IMG/VR virus record: IMGVR_UViG_3300029258_001738
Location: 1 to 39,364 of that record
Strand: one strand, 5' to 3'
DNA from: a virus
Length of the DNA stretch: 39,364 bases
Made by a program: the position numbers and the translations under genes. Position 1 is the first letter of the stretch; each line of letters opens with the position of its first letter. The notes beneath the pieces were generated by a model. It saw nothing but the letters and a program-made list of their open reading frames with translations, searched no databases and was not told where the DNA came from. Below are positions 8,058-16,011 of the stretch, in pieces.

Positions 8058-9119
8058 TTATTCTAAGAAGAACAGGAACGCTGTGTTTTGATCGGTCCCA
8101 TCGTTTGGATTCCCGCCGCCATCCGGGATCGACAGGGGATGGTCCAGGCACAGCGTGAAGTCTTCGTCCATGTTCACCTGGAAGTCTTCTGAATTGTGTT
8201 CCTGGCCTTCCAGAACGAACACCAGTGAATTCCCTGTCGTCCATCCTGCGCGGTTCACGACTTCCTGAACCAGTGACGTCACGTCCACAAGTGTCGGAAC
8301 GCCCCCGGCCCGATCGCCTATCGTCACGCTGGCTGTCGTCAGGGTTCGGCCGCTCACATTGTTTGTGGTTTCCACCAGTGCCGCTGGTGCGTCGGCGTCG
8401 TCACACTTGATCAAACAGTCCCCCACTGCGTCACTTCCAGGCGTGAACATCAGCCTGGCCGATGTGACGGTTTCGCCCTGCTCCAAATAGACCACCTGGA
8501 ACCATGCCGCGATCCATTCGTCTTCGTCGTCGATGTTCGAAGTTCCGCCCGGATCGCGCGTGACGGTCCCCCCGTCTGTTTCCCGTGCCAGGTCTGTTCC
8601 GGCCGCCGTGTAACATTCATCCTCAGCTGACACATCGTCATAGGTGTATTCGATGTAGATTTCGGCATACTCGTCTTCACTGTCCGCCTTGCCGATCGTA
8701 GCCGGTCCCGTCAGCGTCAGCAGGTAGTCACTAAAGTTGCCGCCGTCTTTCGGGATGCCCACATCGTCGAATTCCTGCGAATACCACCCGATACCGCTTC
8801 CAGTGACACTGTTGGGCGTCATCACCTGGCCGCTGTTCGTCGACAGTTCCAGTGTCGTCGTCTGATTCCCTTCAGCCGCCACGTAGTACCACAACTTCAG
8901 GTTCGTGATTCGTTCGTCTGTGCCCCCCGGAATCGAATCGAATTCGATCGTGTTGACCAGGGAACCGCCCGCGCCAGCGTAGATTCTTTCGCTGTTCGTG
9001 GGCGTGGTTGTGGGCGTGGACGGTTGAAGCACCTGGCCATCGACGTTCGTATAGGATCCATAGCTCCAGTCGTTCGTGGCCCCGTTTGCGTCCGGGTACA
9101 GATAGGCTGTCGTCGGCAT
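8058..9119 (-). CDS. Putative virion surface protein (beta-sandwich)
   Basis: 353 aa, unrecognised family. It is Ser/Thr/Gly/Asp-rich with regular aromatic strands (ITNLKLWYYV, TARLMF-like strands, SLVFVLEGQ) and almost no Lys, as in jelly-roll appendage proteins. Two roughly similar halves end in IYIEYTYDD and FTLCLDHPL. The latter lies before a Gly/Asn-rich linker and a hydrophobic FLFFLE end. It starts in a TGATG junction with the upstream gene; a GTG one codon earlier is possible. Confidence 0.6.
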   Translation of the reverse strand: MPTTAYLYPDANGATNDWSYGSYTNVDGQVLQPSTPTTTPTNSERIYAGAGGSLVNTIEFDSIPGGTDERITNLKLWYYVAAEGNQTTTLELSTNSGQVMTPNSVTGSGIGWYSQEFDDVGIPKDGGNFSDYLLTLTGPATIGKADSEDEYAEIYIEYTYDDVSAEDECYTAAGTDLARETDGGTVTRDPGGTSNIDDEDEWIAAWFQVVYLEQGETVTSARLMFTPGSDAVGDCLIKCDDADAPAALVETTNNVSGRTLTTASVTIGDRAGGVPTLVDVTSLVQEVVNRAGWTTGNSLVFVLEGQEHNSEDFQVNMDEDFTLCLDHPLSIPDGGGNPNDGTDQNTAFLFFLE

Positions 9120-9637
9120 CACCTACCCCCCTTCTTCGGCTTCTTCTTTCGTGGTGGGCGGTTTTTCCCCGGCCCTTCGTAGAGTTCATCCAGCCCCATC
9201 TTTTCCGCGCGTCGTTTGAAGTTCAGTTCGCGCCGATTGTGGCGTGTCTGATCCCCTTCCACTTCGTGACAGAAACGGTCTATTCCATCCGCGAACTCGG
9301 CCATGTGTTCCGATTCGTAACTGTCCTGTTGATACGCTCGCCAGTCTGTGATTCCCAGCGCGTCCAGTTCCTTCCGTAGTTTCCTGATCATCGTGGAACA
9401 CCACTGACGGGGCGTTCCTTCCGGGGACGGGACACCGACCAGAATCAGACAATCCCCTGGAGTGATCCTGTAGGCCAACGCCAGACGGAACCCACGCCCG
9501 GACCAGTACCACATTGCCACATCGTCCCGCTGTAGATTCACCATCACACGGGAGACATGGGGCGCGTAATCTTCGCATTCTGTCAGCAACTGCTGGAAGT
9601 CCGCGTTCGCCTGTCCTGTTTTCGCGTTGTGCCACAT
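9119..9637 (-). CDS. Hypothetical protein with basic C-terminus
   Basis: 172 aa, unrecognised. The N-terminal 100 residues form a mixed alpha/beta domain (VMVNLQRDD..MWYWSGRGFRLAL). The end is strongly basic (RPPRKKKPKKGGR). It sits directly after the collagen-like fibre gene with a one-base gap, so a fibre accessory or chaperone is possible, but I see no specific motif. Confidence 0.6.
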   Translation of the reverse strand: MWHNAKTGQANADFQQLLTECEDYAPHVSRVMVNLQRDDVAMWYWSGRGFRLALAYRITPGDCLILVGVPSPEGTPRQWCSTMIRKLRKELDALGITDWRAYQQDSYESEHMAEFADGIDRFCHEVEGDQTRHNRRELNFKRRAEKMGLDELYEGPGKNRPPRKKKPKKGGR

Positions 9638-9638
9638 C

Positions 9639-10835
9639 CTATCCGTCCTGCCCGATGATGAATCCTTCGTACACGCCTGAAGAAGTACAGATGAAGCCGA
9701 ACACGTCCACCGCCCCCGCGTCTGTCGTCAGCGTGGGAACAGTTCCGCCGCCGCTCCAACTGATTCCGCTGAACCATGTCGGAACCCGGGATCCTGTCCC
9801 ATCCTGAACCAAACGAAGAACGAACCGCTGTCCTACCGTCACGTTCGACAGGGCCAGTGTTCTGTTCCCGCCCATTGTGACCGTCTGGAAGTTCGAATTG
9901 CTAAGATCGAACGTGACCGTGGCCCCATCCGTGGCCGTATACATCAGATTGGAGACACCAGCCGCGCCCACCAGTGACGTCGCCGAGCCCCACGCGCCGC
10001 CTGTCTTCGGGCCGTAGATGTCGCTGGCCGCCGTGTCGATGTAGAAGTCCCCATCCGCACCTGTTCCGCCGCTCGGGGCACCAGAACCGCTCAACACTGT
10101 GGCACCGTCAGCACCGTCGGCACCATCCGCACCTGTTGGGCCAGTCGGCCCGATCATCGATGTGGCCGCTGGCCATGCTCCCGTGGCTTTTGGTCCGTAG
10201 ACGTTGTTCGCCACGGCGTCGATGTAGAAGTCCCCATCCACACCGTCCCCATTGTCTGGGGCCACGATCCCGCTCAGTACAGTATTGCCATCAGCGCCGT
10301 CGGCACCATCAGCGCCGTCCGCCCCTTCCAGCGAATCCAGCCAGTCCGTGACGGTCCCCACGAAGCCCTGATCGACAGCAATTTCATAGGCGGAATCCCC
10401 ATTCGTTCCGTTCGTGCCATCAACGCCCGCCAGGCTGTCCAGCCATTCTTCTTCCGTCCCGGAGAATCCCGCCGCGACCGCCAGTTCATAGGCCGAATTT
10501 CCGTCCGATCCACGCGGGATCGTGATTTCCAGATCGACGTTCGATGACGTTCCGACGTTCGTGATGATCACGGAACTTCCCGCCGCACCTGTGGTGACGC
10601 TACTGATCGTCCATGTGGCCGCCCCGTCCAGCCCATCCGCGCCATCGGCCCCATCACTTCCGTCGGCACCGTCGGCACCGACCAACGAAGCCAGCCACGC
10701 CGCTTCGTCACCCACGAACCCTTCCGCCACTGCGATATCGTAGGCTGAATCGCCATCGGCCCCTGTTTGCAGCTGGGCCGCTGTCTTCAGACTTCCATCT
10801 GAAATGTCCACCATGTGTGTCGCTATGAATCCCAT
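9639..10835 (-). CDS. Collagen-like tail fibre / receptor-binding protein
   Basis: 398 aa. Three tandem units of the form SAY-E-AV---GF-G----WL-SL, each followed by a short Gly-Ala-Asp collagen-like stretch, occupy about 27-175. Two copies of a VLSG.GAP...DFYID...YGPK module follow (about 185-290). The last 100 residues (FDLSNSNFQTVTMGGNR to GFIIGQDG) form a beta-rich tip. This composition is known from phage fibres and should trimerise. The ATG at 10835 has GAGAGGATC upstream and overlaps the preceding gene by 13 nt. The internal repeats make recombination and length variation likely. Confidence 0.8.
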   Translation of the reverse strand: MGFIATHMVDISDGSLKTAAQLQTGADGDSAYDIAVAEGFVGDEAAWLASLVGADGADGSDGADGADGLDGAATWTISSVTTGAAGSSVIITNVGTSSNVDLEITIPRGSDGNSAYELAVAAGFSGTEEEWLDSLAGVDGTNGTNGDSAYEIAVDQGFVGTVTDWLDSLEGADGADGADGADGNTVLSGIVAPDNGDGVDGDFYIDAVANNVYGPKATGAWPAATSMIGPTGPTGADGADGADGATVLSGSGAPSGGTGADGDFYIDTAASDIYGPKTGGAWGSATSLVGAAGVSNLMYTATDGATVTFDLSNSNFQTVTMGGNRTLALSNVTVGQRFVLRLVQDGTGSRVPTWFSGISWSGGGTVPTLTTDAGAVDVFGFICTSSGVYEGFIIGQDG

Positions 10836-11413
10836 TGCGGGTTGATCCTCTCACAACTGATGTATTGTCTGGCCGCTCGCCGATAACTGACCCCCAGACA
10901 CACGAACCCGATGGCCGTGTGTATTGCCATCGCCGACGACTCCCCCGGGATGTACCACTGCAATGAATGCCAGGAAGTGACGTGGCCCACCACGGCGACC
11001 GCCCCGATGAAGATCAGGCCTAGACCGATTCGCGAGACGCTGGCGTTTGGCATCGCCCACATCACGAACGAACACAACATGAAACCTACCACGGTCATCA
11101 TGGACGGTTCCCCCGGCTTCGCTGAATGGATCGCTTGTTCGTTTTCGAATAACACAGGCGGGCCTATCAACAGAATTGCCACCTGTAGACAGAACAGAAC
11201 CATGGCCATTCCGTGGCGATAGATCATCTGGCCCGTTGTTTCCTGTCGATGTCCGAGCCCACCGATCCCCGCCAGAATGAATGACATAGCCGTTACGAAC
11301 TTCATCGTGACGGCCCCGGGGATCACGCGCGTCAGCGAATCCACTCCTGCCAACCACCCGATACATACGACCAGGCCGGTTCCGGCTACTAAAGTGTGAA
11401 GCGTGTTCTTCAT
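10823..11413 (-). CDS. Multi-span membrane protein resembling a stand-alone sensor domain
   Basis: 196 aa with about five or six hydrophobic spans. The opening pattern, a first span ending GWLAGVDSLTRVIPG then VTMKFVTAMSFILAGIGGL, resembles the integral-membrane N-terminal domains found before histidine kinase or GGDEF modules, but no signalling domain follows. Start by a TGATG junction (ATG at 11413). Its place among small membrane proteins at the head of the late operon suggests lysis or membrane remodelling; a host-signalling decoy is an alternative. Function unknown. Confidence 0.65.
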   Translation of the reverse strand: MKNTLHTLVAGTGLVVCIGWLAGVDSLTRVIPGAVTMKFVTAMSFILAGIGGLGHRQETTGQMIYRHGMAMVLFCLQVAILLIGPPVLFENEQAIHSAKPGEPSMMTVVGFMLCSFVMWAMPNASVSRIGLGLIFIGAVAVVGHVTSWHSLQWYIPGESSAMAIHTAIGFVCLGVSYRRAARQYISCERINPQWDS

Positions 11414-11694
11414 CAATCCCCAACCCCTGACGCCACCCGCCGTTCCTGTTCGGCCATGCGTTCCAGCCGAATCGATGTTCGTTCCATCACGTCGGCCGTG
11501 ATTCGCATCGTCTGCGATGTGTCACGCAACACCTGAGCGCCACGGTTGAATTCTTCGTAGTCCGTTTTCGATCTGGCCAGTTCCGGCCTGACGATCACGA
11601 ACCAGATCAGCAACAACGCCATCACGCCGAACGCGTAGGGCCCGTACCGATCGCCGAATTGAATAATGGGATTCATCCCTGAACTCTGATTCAT
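11413..11694 (-). CDS. Small membrane protein with cytoplasmic or periplasmic helix
   Basis: 93 aa. One strong transmembrane segment (about 22-39, FGVMALLLIWFVIV) is followed by a long amphipathic, probably coiled-coil helix. ATGA overlap with the upstream gene fixes the start. Size and topology would fit a holin, antiholin or spanin-like component, but no family signature is present. Confidence 0.6.
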   Translation of the reverse strand: MNQSSGMNPIIQFGDRYGPYAFGVMALLLIWFVIVRPELARSKTDYEEFNRGAQVLRDTSQTMRITADVMERTSIRLERMAEQERRVASGVGD

Positions 11695-12071
11695 GGTTTC
11701 TGTTCTTCCGTGAGTTGTGACCGAATCACCCACACCAGCACCGCCCACACTGCCTGGCGTAACCCCCAGTACAACAGCGGGGCCAGAAACCCGCTGGGGA
11801 TCAGGCCTTCCTTCTCGCAATTCCGAAACGCTGAACGCGCTTCCAGTTCGACCAGTTCGTCCAGGGACACCCACCCCGCTTCGTCACCGCCGAACGGACG
11901 GAGTGTTGGAAGCCAGCCCGACGCTGTCAGATGGGCCACACACCGCCGCGCCGTGTCCCGGTGAATCGCTGGCGTGTCCGTTGATCGGATCGCGTCACTG
12001 ACTCGGCGCATCAAAACCGGGTCCGAACAGATGACGTCCTCAGCTTCGCGGGATGTGATCGCGTGTTTCAT
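11691..12071 (-). CDS. Hypothetical protein with C-terminal membrane segment
   Basis: 126 aa, start set by an ATGA overlap. The N-terminal 80 residues are soluble and resemble a small helical domain. Residues about 96-117 (SGFLAPLLYWGLRQAVWAVL) are a hydrophobic anchor near the C-terminus. Not recognised. It lies in a run of five overlapping genes encoding membrane proteins, so a joint role at the envelope is inferred. Confidence 0.6.
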   Translation of the reverse strand: MKHAITSREAEDVICSDPVLMRRVSDAIRSTDTPAIHRDTARRCVAHLTASGWLPTLRPFGGDEAGWVSLDELVELEARSAFRNCEKEGLIPSGFLAPLLYWGLRQAVWAVLVWVIRSQLTEEQKP

Positions 12072-13204
12072 GGTACGAATCTCACAGTGAAGTCGGGGCC
12101 GGTCAGATTGAACCGAACCGTTCGTCCGTTGTCCGTTACTCCCACACCATTCAGGGCGGTTCCGACTGTCAGGCCCCACTTCGTCAGTTTGACAGTAGCG
12201 GGGGGCTTGAAAACGACGTGTTCTGTGTCTTCCAGGACGATCGATCGCCGATCCCCGATCCACGATATCTGGATCCCCGCGTCTTCGATGTTCACCACGT
12301 CCCCGGCCATCAATTGCCGTAGTAGTTCCGGGACGATCACGGGCGTCTTCACGTCACGATCGAATAGACCGCCCACAGGGACGGCCGCCGCGTCTTCCTG
12401 TCGTCCCAGATGCAACGCCAGCGCTTCCAGCCCGGCCGCTACGGTGGGTTCCGCGTGAATCGTGGCCGTCACGCCCGGTTCGGATGTCGTGATCGCCTGA
12501 TTGACCTGGTGGCGTTGCAGAAGCCACTCGAGAGTTCCCCGGGATTGATACCCCGTTAGCCTCGAGACTTCCCCCCCGTCTTCATTCAACACAACAAACG
12601 TGGGAATAGATGGGGCCGCCCGGATGCCGTATCCGCTGGGATAGCTCGAGTTCTCGAGAACATCCACGGCTTCTATGGCCGCCGACGCGTCCCCGATCAG
12701 ATCCCCGGATTCCGCCTTCACACGCCGGCAGGGCGAACACGCGTCAGACGTCAACATCAGCACACGCGGAAGACGTGGCCCAGCTGTGGGGGCTTCTTCC
12801 GTGGACCATTCCACCACGACAGGGGGCGATGGGGGTAGTTCGATCAGGGGTTCTGGTTCGCCAGGGGGTTCGACAGTTTCCGCTTCGATCACCGGCTGGA
12901 ATTCGATTTCGATGAAATCCCCGGTCTGTTTCTTTCCTGTCCCGTCACATTCTTCGCATCTGATGACCGTTCGACCGTCGCCGACTTCCCCCCGACCATC
13001 ACAGGCGGGGCATGTGTCCGAGTCCGGCGCGTTCTCCGTCAGTCCGTGGGCGATAGCAATGGCCGAACGCGCGTGGTGATAACTGACATCGTCCCCACCG
13101 CTGGCCGTCGACAGAACCCACGCGAAAACCACGATAATCGCCACCACGATCAACAGATCCCCCCAACTGATCCGGCTGGGCTTCTGTTTGTTGTTTCTGG
13201 TCAT
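12068..13204 (-). CDS. Membrane-anchored zinc-finger/thioredoxin-like fusion protein
   Basis: 378 aa. Residues about 15-31 form an N-terminal transmembrane anchor. Two CxxCxGxG motifs (C65/C68 and C83/C86) form a DnaJ-type zinc-finger unit. A Pro/Glu-rich linker (about 105-145) follows. Residues about 147-230 look thioredoxin-like: LMLTSDACSPCR with CxxC at 156-159 and the cis-Pro loop SIPTFVV at 199-205. The last 130 residues are beta-rich and unrecognised. The combination suggests a membrane-tethered redox or chaperone factor acting outside the cytoplasm, perhaps on envelope or virion proteins; that role is inferred. Start overlaps the 79-aa gene by ATGA. Confidence 0.7.
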   Translation of the reverse strand: MTRNNKQKPSRISWGDLLIVVAIIVVFAWVLSTASGGDDVSYHHARSAIAIAHGLTENAPDSDTCPACDGRGEVGDGRTVIRCEECDGTGKKQTGDFIEIEFQPVIEAETVEPPGEPEPLIELPPSPPVVVEWSTEEAPTAGPRLPRVLMLTSDACSPCRRVKAESGDLIGDASAAIEAVDVLENSSYPSGYGIRAAPSIPTFVVLNEDGGEVSRLTGYQSRGTLEWLLQRHQVNQAITTSEPGVTATIHAEPTVAAGLEALALHLGRQEDAAAVPVGGLFDRDVKTPVIVPELLRQLMAGDVVNIEDAGIQISWIGDRRSIVLEDTEHVVFKPPATVKLTKWGLTVGTALNGVGVTDNGRTVRFNLTGPDFTVRFVP

Positions 13205-13440
13205 CCGTTCCGCCTTGCTTTCAGTTGTTGCTTGACGCCTTCTGTGCCAAAGAACAGGACCGCCAGTTCCAGCAACACGACGCCTTCCCCGTCCCAGTCG
13301 AACGACGTGGCGTTCATCTTCAGGAACACACCGGCCGCGATCAGATACACGATCGTCTGAAGTAGCCGCCAGATGGGATGATCCGGGCTTCGCATACCAT
13401 CACCGGATGGCTGTCCACAGCCGTTCGTTTCGTCGTTCAT
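13201..13440 (-). CDS. Holin-sized membrane protein
   Basis: 79 aa, start at the ATG overlapping the papain-like gene stop. Two hydrophobic stretches (WRLLQTIVYLIAAGVFL near 25-41 and VVLLELAVLFFG near 53-64) are followed by a basic tail KQQLKARRNG. Two spans plus a charged C-terminus is the usual class II holin plan, and the neighbour is a candidate lytic enzyme. Holin is therefore a plausible but unproven role. Confidence 0.6.
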   Translation of the reverse strand: MNDETNGCGQPSGDGMRSPDHPIWRLLQTIVYLIAAGVFLKMNATSFDWDGEGVVLLELAVLFFGTEGVKQQLKARRNG

Positions 13441-14405
13441 CCCAGCACCGAATGATCGAACCGCTGTTCCGGGAACCCTTTGAAGCGACTGTAGGCGATA
13501 CACTCCGAACCCCGCAGATGATGCCGTTCAAAGTCTTCCAGCCGCACACGCAGGAATCCGGGGGGCCACGGGTCGCCTGTTTCCAGGTCTACTAAATGCC
13601 CGTGTGCTGAGCGCCCCCACTGGTTCTTGATGGCAATCCAATCGTACTTCTCAGAGTAGCCCCAGATCGACATCTGATGGGACCAGTTCCCCGATGGCCG
13701 ATGGAAGCCACGTTCCCCGCCTTTCGCCTTCATCGTGTAGCCACAGTTCGAAGCGATCGTCAGGAAGTGATTGTTTGCCAGGCTGTCCATGACTTCGGAC
13801 ATCGTCGTCACCTGGGCCGTTGACTTGATCAGGAAGTCCGCCGCCGCTGGCATGTGTTCGCGGAACGTCTGGCCCTGTGCTGGCTTGTCATCGCCCCACG
13901 CGTCCACGTTCTTCTTCGTGTAGTTCGGGAGCCCGTCCGATATCGCCAGAACGCCATATTCCTTGTGTGCTTTCGCCTGCCAGCCCCCGATGGATCCGGG
14001 ACCGCCGCGAAGTCTGTTCTTTCCGATCAACACACGGCCTGTGGCATAGTGGAACGCGCTGTGGATGTCCCGCCATTCTTCGCGGTCGCCCGCTTTGATG
14101 TCAGCACACATCGTGCCCTGGACCACGTCATCGGATGCCGCCGCCACACAGTTTCCCGTAGGCTGGGGCGTGCAATCCGGGTCCATGCCCGTGATCTCCC
14201 GCCACAGTTCCCACAGACGAACCGTGTCTGGCCGGGCCGTCGTGGCCCCCGCGATGAAGAACCGTTCGTGATCATCCGCCGCCTGGCTGGAATCCCAGTA
14301 CCGAATGGCTTCTTCCAGGTTGAACCCGCATAGCTGCGCGCGATCCGCCGCGTTCCGTGGTTCCGGAACGTCGAACTTCTGACGTGGAATCCAGATCTTG
14401 GCCAT
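13437..14405 (-). CDS. Papain-fold cysteine peptidase-like protein
   Basis: 322 aa. GNCVAAA with C86, the preceding Q81, SHQMSIWGY with H243 and IKNQWG with N261 reproduce the Gln-Cys-His-Asn layout of C1-type (papain) peptidases, including the family-like NQWG end of the Asn motif. No signal peptide is seen. It lies among membrane proteins in the position where a lysis enzyme would be expected, and no other endolysin was found, so it may act on the cell wall or on envelope proteins. Alternatively it may be a virion or host-directed protease. Starts 6 nt after the preceding gene. Confidence 0.7.
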   Translation of the reverse strand: MAKIWIPRQKFDVPEPRNAADRAQLCGFNLEEAIRYWDSSQAADDHERFFIAGATTARPDTVRLWELWREITGMDPDCTPQPTGNCVAAASDDVVQGTMCADIKAGDREEWRDIHSAFHYATGRVLIGKNRLRGGPGSIGGWQAKAHKEYGVLAISDGLPNYTKKNVDAWGDDKPAQGQTFREHMPAAADFLIKSTAQVTTMSEVMDSLANNHFLTIASNCGYTMKAKGGERGFHRPSGNWSHQMSIWGYSEKYDWIAIKNQWGRSAHGHLVDLETGDPWPPGFLRVRLEDFERHHLRGSECIAYSRFKGFPEQRFDHSVLG

Positions 14406-14410
14406 GGGCT

Positions 14411-14818
14411 TCAGTCGCCCCCAGTCGTCAGTTCTTCACAGGCGTCCGCCAGCTTCACCCACACGGCCGCGTAGTCATCCCGATCCACGCCCGTTGTTTC
14501 GTAGTCCGCTGTTTCCCGTTTGACGATGTCACCCAACACGCCCGGAAGGTCGATAATCTGGTCCGCCTTCACCCATGCCTTCCGTAGCTGTGGGATGGAT
14601 TCATCCCCGTTCGCCAGTGTGTCCGCGATCGCTCGGAACCATCCCGCATATCGGGCCGCCATGTCGTCCGGCTGGCCTTCCAGGGCGGTCTGAATCTCCA
14701 CAGCCAGTTCGGACAGTTCATCTGGGGCGGGCGATGGGTCTGGCGTGGGTTGTTGCTTCTGAAACGTCAACGGAACCAACACGACCAGGGCGCACACTAT
14801 CAGAATCGTTGTTCGCAT
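14411..14818 (-). CDS. Exported or membrane-anchored hypothetical protein
   Basis: 135 aa. An N-terminal hydrophobic segment (residues 3-20, RTTILIVCALVVLVPLTF) after a single Arg looks like a signal peptide or anchor. A Pro-rich linker and a helical domain follow. No lipobox. Unrecognised; one of the envelope-directed late genes. Confidence 0.6.
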   Translation of the reverse strand: MRTTILIVCALVVLVPLTFQKQQPTPDPSPAPDELSELAVEIQTALEGQPDDMAARYAGWFRAIADTLANGDESIPQLRKAWVKADQIIDLPGVLGDIVKRETADYETTGVDRDDYAAVWVKLADACEELTTGGD

Positions 14819-14823
14819 GGCCG

Positions 14824-15099
14824 CTATTCCTCCAGGCCATCCAGCCCGTCTGATGTCCGTAATTGTATCCACTGGTTCAGCAATTCGACCGACCGCGCAC
14901 ACTTCCGGGCTCGGCTGTCGTCGATCAGTTCACGCCAGGCGGCATCCTTGTTGGCTTCCGCCATGCGTTCCTGTGTGGCCTTCGTGGTGAATCGGCTGAT
15001 GAAACGCCTGAACCCGTCCGCCTTCGCTCCGTAGGCCGTCAACAGGCCCACCACCAACGCGATTCCCTGAACGATTGTCGTGGTGTCTAAGTCGATCAT
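14824..15099 (-). CDS. Small membrane protein, holin-like size
   Basis: 91 aa, start by ATGA overlap. One hydrophobic stretch (about 8-24, IVQGIALVVGLLTAYGA) is followed by a basic amphipathic region. No family recognised. The short N-terminus and single span would suit a pinholin or antiholin, but the evidence is only topology and neighbourhood. Confidence 0.6.
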   Translation of the reverse strand: MIDLDTTTIVQGIALVVGLLTAYGAKADGFRRFISRFTTKATQERMAEANKDAAWRELIDDSRARKCARSVELLNQWIQLRTSDGLDGLEE

Positions 15100-15452
15100 G
15101 CGATAGCCAGCCCTTTCTGGGCGAATCGAAACACTTCGTCGATCACAGGTTTCAGGGCATCCCGGGCCGGGCCTTCCACGAAGCCACGAACCCACGCCGG
15201 AACCGCTGCCAGCGTCGAAGCGACCGCCATGTCCAGCGTCACAGCCGCGTATCGGTCCCGTTCTTCGTCCGTCAGGCCATCCGCCGCGTCGACCAGAAAC
15301 GGCCGGGCTTCCATTGGGATCTGGCCAGCGACCGCCATCACCGCCGAAGTCAGGATCTCCGCTTCGGTTTCTTCAGATACCCAGTCGCCCAGGATGTCGA
15401 TTCGGTTGTTCAGAATGGGGACAATACGCCGAACCAGTTCTTCCTTCGTCAT
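15096..15452 (-). CDS. First gene of the late operon, hypothetical
   Basis: 118 aa, predicted soluble and helical, Ala/Asp/Glu-rich, unrecognised. The ATG at 15452 is preferred because CGGAG lies about 10 nt upstream; the upstream in-frame extension would be translated across the putative promoter and operators. It is the first gene after the 626-bp control region and so is expressed from the candidate promoter at 15513-15540. Confidence 0.65.
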   Translation of the reverse strand: MTKEELVRRIVPILNNRIDILGDWVSEETEAEILTSAVMAVAGQIPMEARPFLVDAADGLTDEERDRYAAVTLDMAVASTLAAVPAWVRGFVEGPARDALKPVIDEVFRFAQKGLAIA

Positions 15453-15478
15453 CGTCAGGCACTCCGTTTGTGGCGATC

Positions 15479-15498
15479 TTGTCACAATGTTGTCACAA
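15479..15498 (-). promoter_or_regulatory. Tandem operator TTGTCACAA x2 in the late leader
   Basis: Two copies of the 9-bp palindrome TTGT-N-ACAA start at 15479 and 15490, an 11-bp period, one helical turn. They lie between the candidate -10 and the ribosome-binding site of the first late gene. The same pair with two base changes lies in front of the integrase at 26602-26621. Confidence 0.6.
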
Positions 15499-15512
15499 TA
15501 GTTGTCGCGTGG

Positions 15513-15540
15513 AGTGTGGCCCCGGCTGGTCAATTGTCAA
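15513..15540 (-). promoter_or_regulatory. Candidate late promoter
   Basis: Perfect -35 TTGACA at 15540-15535, then a 16-bp spacer and a weak -10 CACACT at 15518-15513, about 60 bp upstream of the first late gene. The -35 is convincing; the poor -10 suggests that activation is needed. Confidence 0.4.
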
Positions 15541-15663
15541 GATGAAGGCCCGCGAACTGTCGAACAAACGTCGAATTCCGTCCCCGTCGATCCTGTAGGG
15601 TTTCACCCCCTCCCCCGTCGATCATCAGCGAAAACACTGGCGAATCCGTTTCGCCTGTCGACT

Positions 15664-15681
15664 TTCCAATTTGAATTGGAA
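15664..15681. repeat. 18-bp palindrome, copy 2 of 4
   Basis: Identical to the copies at 37, 16012 and 19302. With the copy at 19302 it shares further flanking bases on both sides (ACT before, CTTCC after), so those two are part of a longer common sequence. Confidence 0.85.
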
Positions 15682-15719
15682 CTTCCGGTTTCGCTCCGGT
15701 TTACGGCCTTCAGCATGTC

Positions 15720-15786
15720 TTCACTGGGGTTGACCGCCTGTTCCGCAAACATCCAGGCTGGCTGCGCGCACCGATTCCCCAGTGAA
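15720..15786. repeat. 10-bp inverted repeat with 47-bp centre
   Basis: TTCACTGGGG at 15720-15729 and its exact complement CCCCAGTGAA at 15777-15786 bracket a segment containing TGCGCGCA. The second arm can alternatively pair with the adjacent GGGGAA as a short hairpin. Possible origin structure or leader RNA fold. Confidence 0.5.
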
Positions 15787-16011
15787 AGGGGAACCGGCAA
15801 GCCGCAAGGCATCCGAGTGATGACCGCTTGACCTGCTCACAGCACATTCAAAACGCGGTAGTGGCTGTTGGCTATTCCTGCCGCGTCGATCGTTGGCCCG
15901 TGGCGGGAATCGTGAAGGTTCCACGGCGATCGATATTCTGGACTATTCAGGGCCGTCCGTGCCTTCCACGCTCGCAAACGTGTGTTGCCCGTCTGGTGGG
16001 CCTATGTCGGT

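Noticed and set aside
10040-10700. Possible CRISPR-like or tandem DNA repeat
   Set aside because: The repetition is Gly-Ala-Asp codons of the collagen-like fibre, with no spacer structure.
15603-15812. 69-codon minus-strand frame in the control region
   Set aside because: It runs through one of the 18-bp palindromes, has no ribosome-binding site and its composition follows the palindromic DNA; regulatory DNA is a better explanation.
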